Source of the DNA: Plasmodiophora brassicae
Lineage: Eukaryota; Endomyxa: Phytomyxea; Phytomyxea; Plasmodiophorida
NCBI GenBank assembly: GCA_036867785.1
Contig: CP145419.1
Location: 62,001 to 126,000, forward strand
Direction: 5' to 3'
DNA length: 64,000 nucleotides
The notes under the pieces were generated by a model, which was not told where the DNA came from, ran no database searches, and worked only from the letters and a program-made list of their open reading frames with translations. Made by a program: the position numbers and the translations under genes. Positions 63,198-64,000 of the stretch are shown in pieces. The first letter of the stretch is position 1. The number at the start of each line of letters is the position of its first letter.

Positions 63198-63513
63198 GGC
63201 GCCTCCCACATATACCGCGCAACACTGCCGTACGGCGTCCGTGGCGCACCAATCATACATTTCTGCTATCTGGCCTTGTCTGGTCTTGTCCGTGTCCTGC
63301 GTGCTAATTGGTTATGGGCCCATCCCAAGCCTTACCCCTGTCCCTGTTCCTGTCCCCGTCCCTGTCCCCGTCCCTGTCCCTGTTCCTGCCCCAGCCCCAG
63401 TTCCCGTACTGTCCCGTGTCCCAGCCCGTGTCGTGATCCAGTTCGCGTTGTGACCGCCCGCGCCCCACGCTCGGTTTGTACCCGTCCCTGTCCCCCTGCT
63501 CCCGCCGCCCGCA
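63198..63513. repeat. Leader region with C-rich hexamer repeat
   Basis: About 63341-63420 is a run of CCTGTCCC / CCTGTTCC / CCCCGT units (a degenerate six-base repeat), with a second, shorter C-rich patch at about 63481-63500. It immediately precedes the gag frame. An LTR or primer-binding site may lie here but could not be identified. Confidence 0.55.
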
Positions 63514-64000
63514 ATGGCGGAGGACTGGAACCAGATCGTCACAAACCTGAACTCTCAGATCCAGCACCTGCAACAGCAACAACAACAACAGCAGCAGCTT
63601 CTACAACAACAGCACGATCAACTGCTACAACAGCAACAACTACTGCAGCAGCAACCGTCCCCACAACAGCGAACGGTCTCACAGCATCATGTTTCCGAGC
63701 CCAAGGTCAAGCTTCCCCCCATCTACAACGGCGGCCGTGGAGAACTTCGCGGCTTCCTGAACCAAGTCAAGCTGGTTATCACCCAGCGGCCTGCCACCTA
63801 TGCGACCGACGCTCAGAAGGTCGCGCTGGTGGGACAGCTGCTGGGTGGTGATGCTCTTCGGTGGTTTAATCCGTTGTTCGAAAAGGACGACGCGGTGCTG
63901 ACGGAGTTCGTCGCCTTTATCAAGGCCTTCAAGACAAGGTTCGGTGACCCTCATCTAGCCGAGACTGCGGCACGGAAGCTACAGCATCTTCGTCAGGGCC
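63514..64000 (+). mobile_element. Ty3/gypsy-type LTR retrotransposon, 5' part of gag (cut by window edge)
   Basis: An open frame from the ATG at 63514 runs to the end of the window. It starts MAEDWNQIVTNLNSQIQHLQ and passes a glutamine-rich stretch. It then shows the Retrotrans_gag pattern: PKVKLPPIYNGGRGELRGFL, VALVGQLLGGDALRWFNPLF and FIKAFKTRFGDPHLAETAAR. The part seen looks whole and therefore fairly young. Protease, reverse transcriptase, integrase and the 3' LTR, if present, lie outside the window. Confidence 0.82.

Noticed and set aside
63198-63513. Possible 5' LTR and primer-binding site
   Set aside because: No second copy is available in the window and no convincing tRNA-complementary stretch was found, so the boundary is not called.

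Overview
The window is nuclear DNA of a GC-rich unicellular eukaryote. Genes lie close together on both strands. Many are split by short GT-AG introns, mostly 50-80 bases, and I could place a good number of these by matching the spliced protein to known families. Three genes point to a cell with a cilium or flagellum: an NME7 homologue, a SPEF1/CLAMP-type calponin-homology protein and a probable TSNAXIP1-like protein. A DYW-type PPR protein, a row of hybrid histidine kinases and a bacterial-style TIR protein argue for a free-living protist rather than an animal, fungus or land plant. I cannot name the taxon.

Layout. 1-5.2 kb: a PAF-acetylhydrolase-like lipase (+), the SPEF1-like protein (-) and ethanolamine-phosphate cytidylyltransferase (+, six exons). 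5.2-13.8 kb: the catalytic subunit of DNA polymerase epsilon (-), heavily split, with exonuclease, polymerase and C-terminal zinc motifs all readable. 14.7-20 kb, all minus: NME7, an unrecognised gene, cytochrome-b5 reductase and a CCCH/FG nucleoporin of the NUP42 type. 20.2-36.5 kb: a tandem array of PAS-HisKA-HATPase-REC hybrid histidine kinases, all minus and all intronless. It holds five intact copies, one copy with a large internal deletion and two small remnants, and the last three units share repeated spacers.

36.4-46.4 kb: an unrecognised basic protein whose 3' end is copied in the array spacers, TFIIH p34 (TFB4), a coiled-coil/EF-hand TSNAXIP1-like protein, a CPBP (Rce1-like) membrane protease, a helical-repeat protein spliced to a RING finger, and NDUFAF7. 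46.5-63 kb: a chalcone-isomerase-like protein, a PPR-DYW protein of about 1,210 residues, a class I cyclic-nucleotide phosphodiesterase, a small secreted protein, a probable mitochondrial protein, a multi-pass membrane protein, a TIR protein with a membrane anchor, a BTB-BACK-SPRY protein, a ZIP9-type zinc transporter, a WD40 plus coiled-coil protein and another small secreted protein. 63.5 kb to the end: the gag start of a Ty3/gypsy-type LTR retrotransposon, cut by the window edge.

Functional threads: phosphoethanolamine lipid synthesis and turnover, replication, nucleotide-excision repair and transcription (TFIIH), cilium structure, mitochondrial complex I assembly and organelle RNA editing, and signalling by phosphorelay and cyclic nucleotides.
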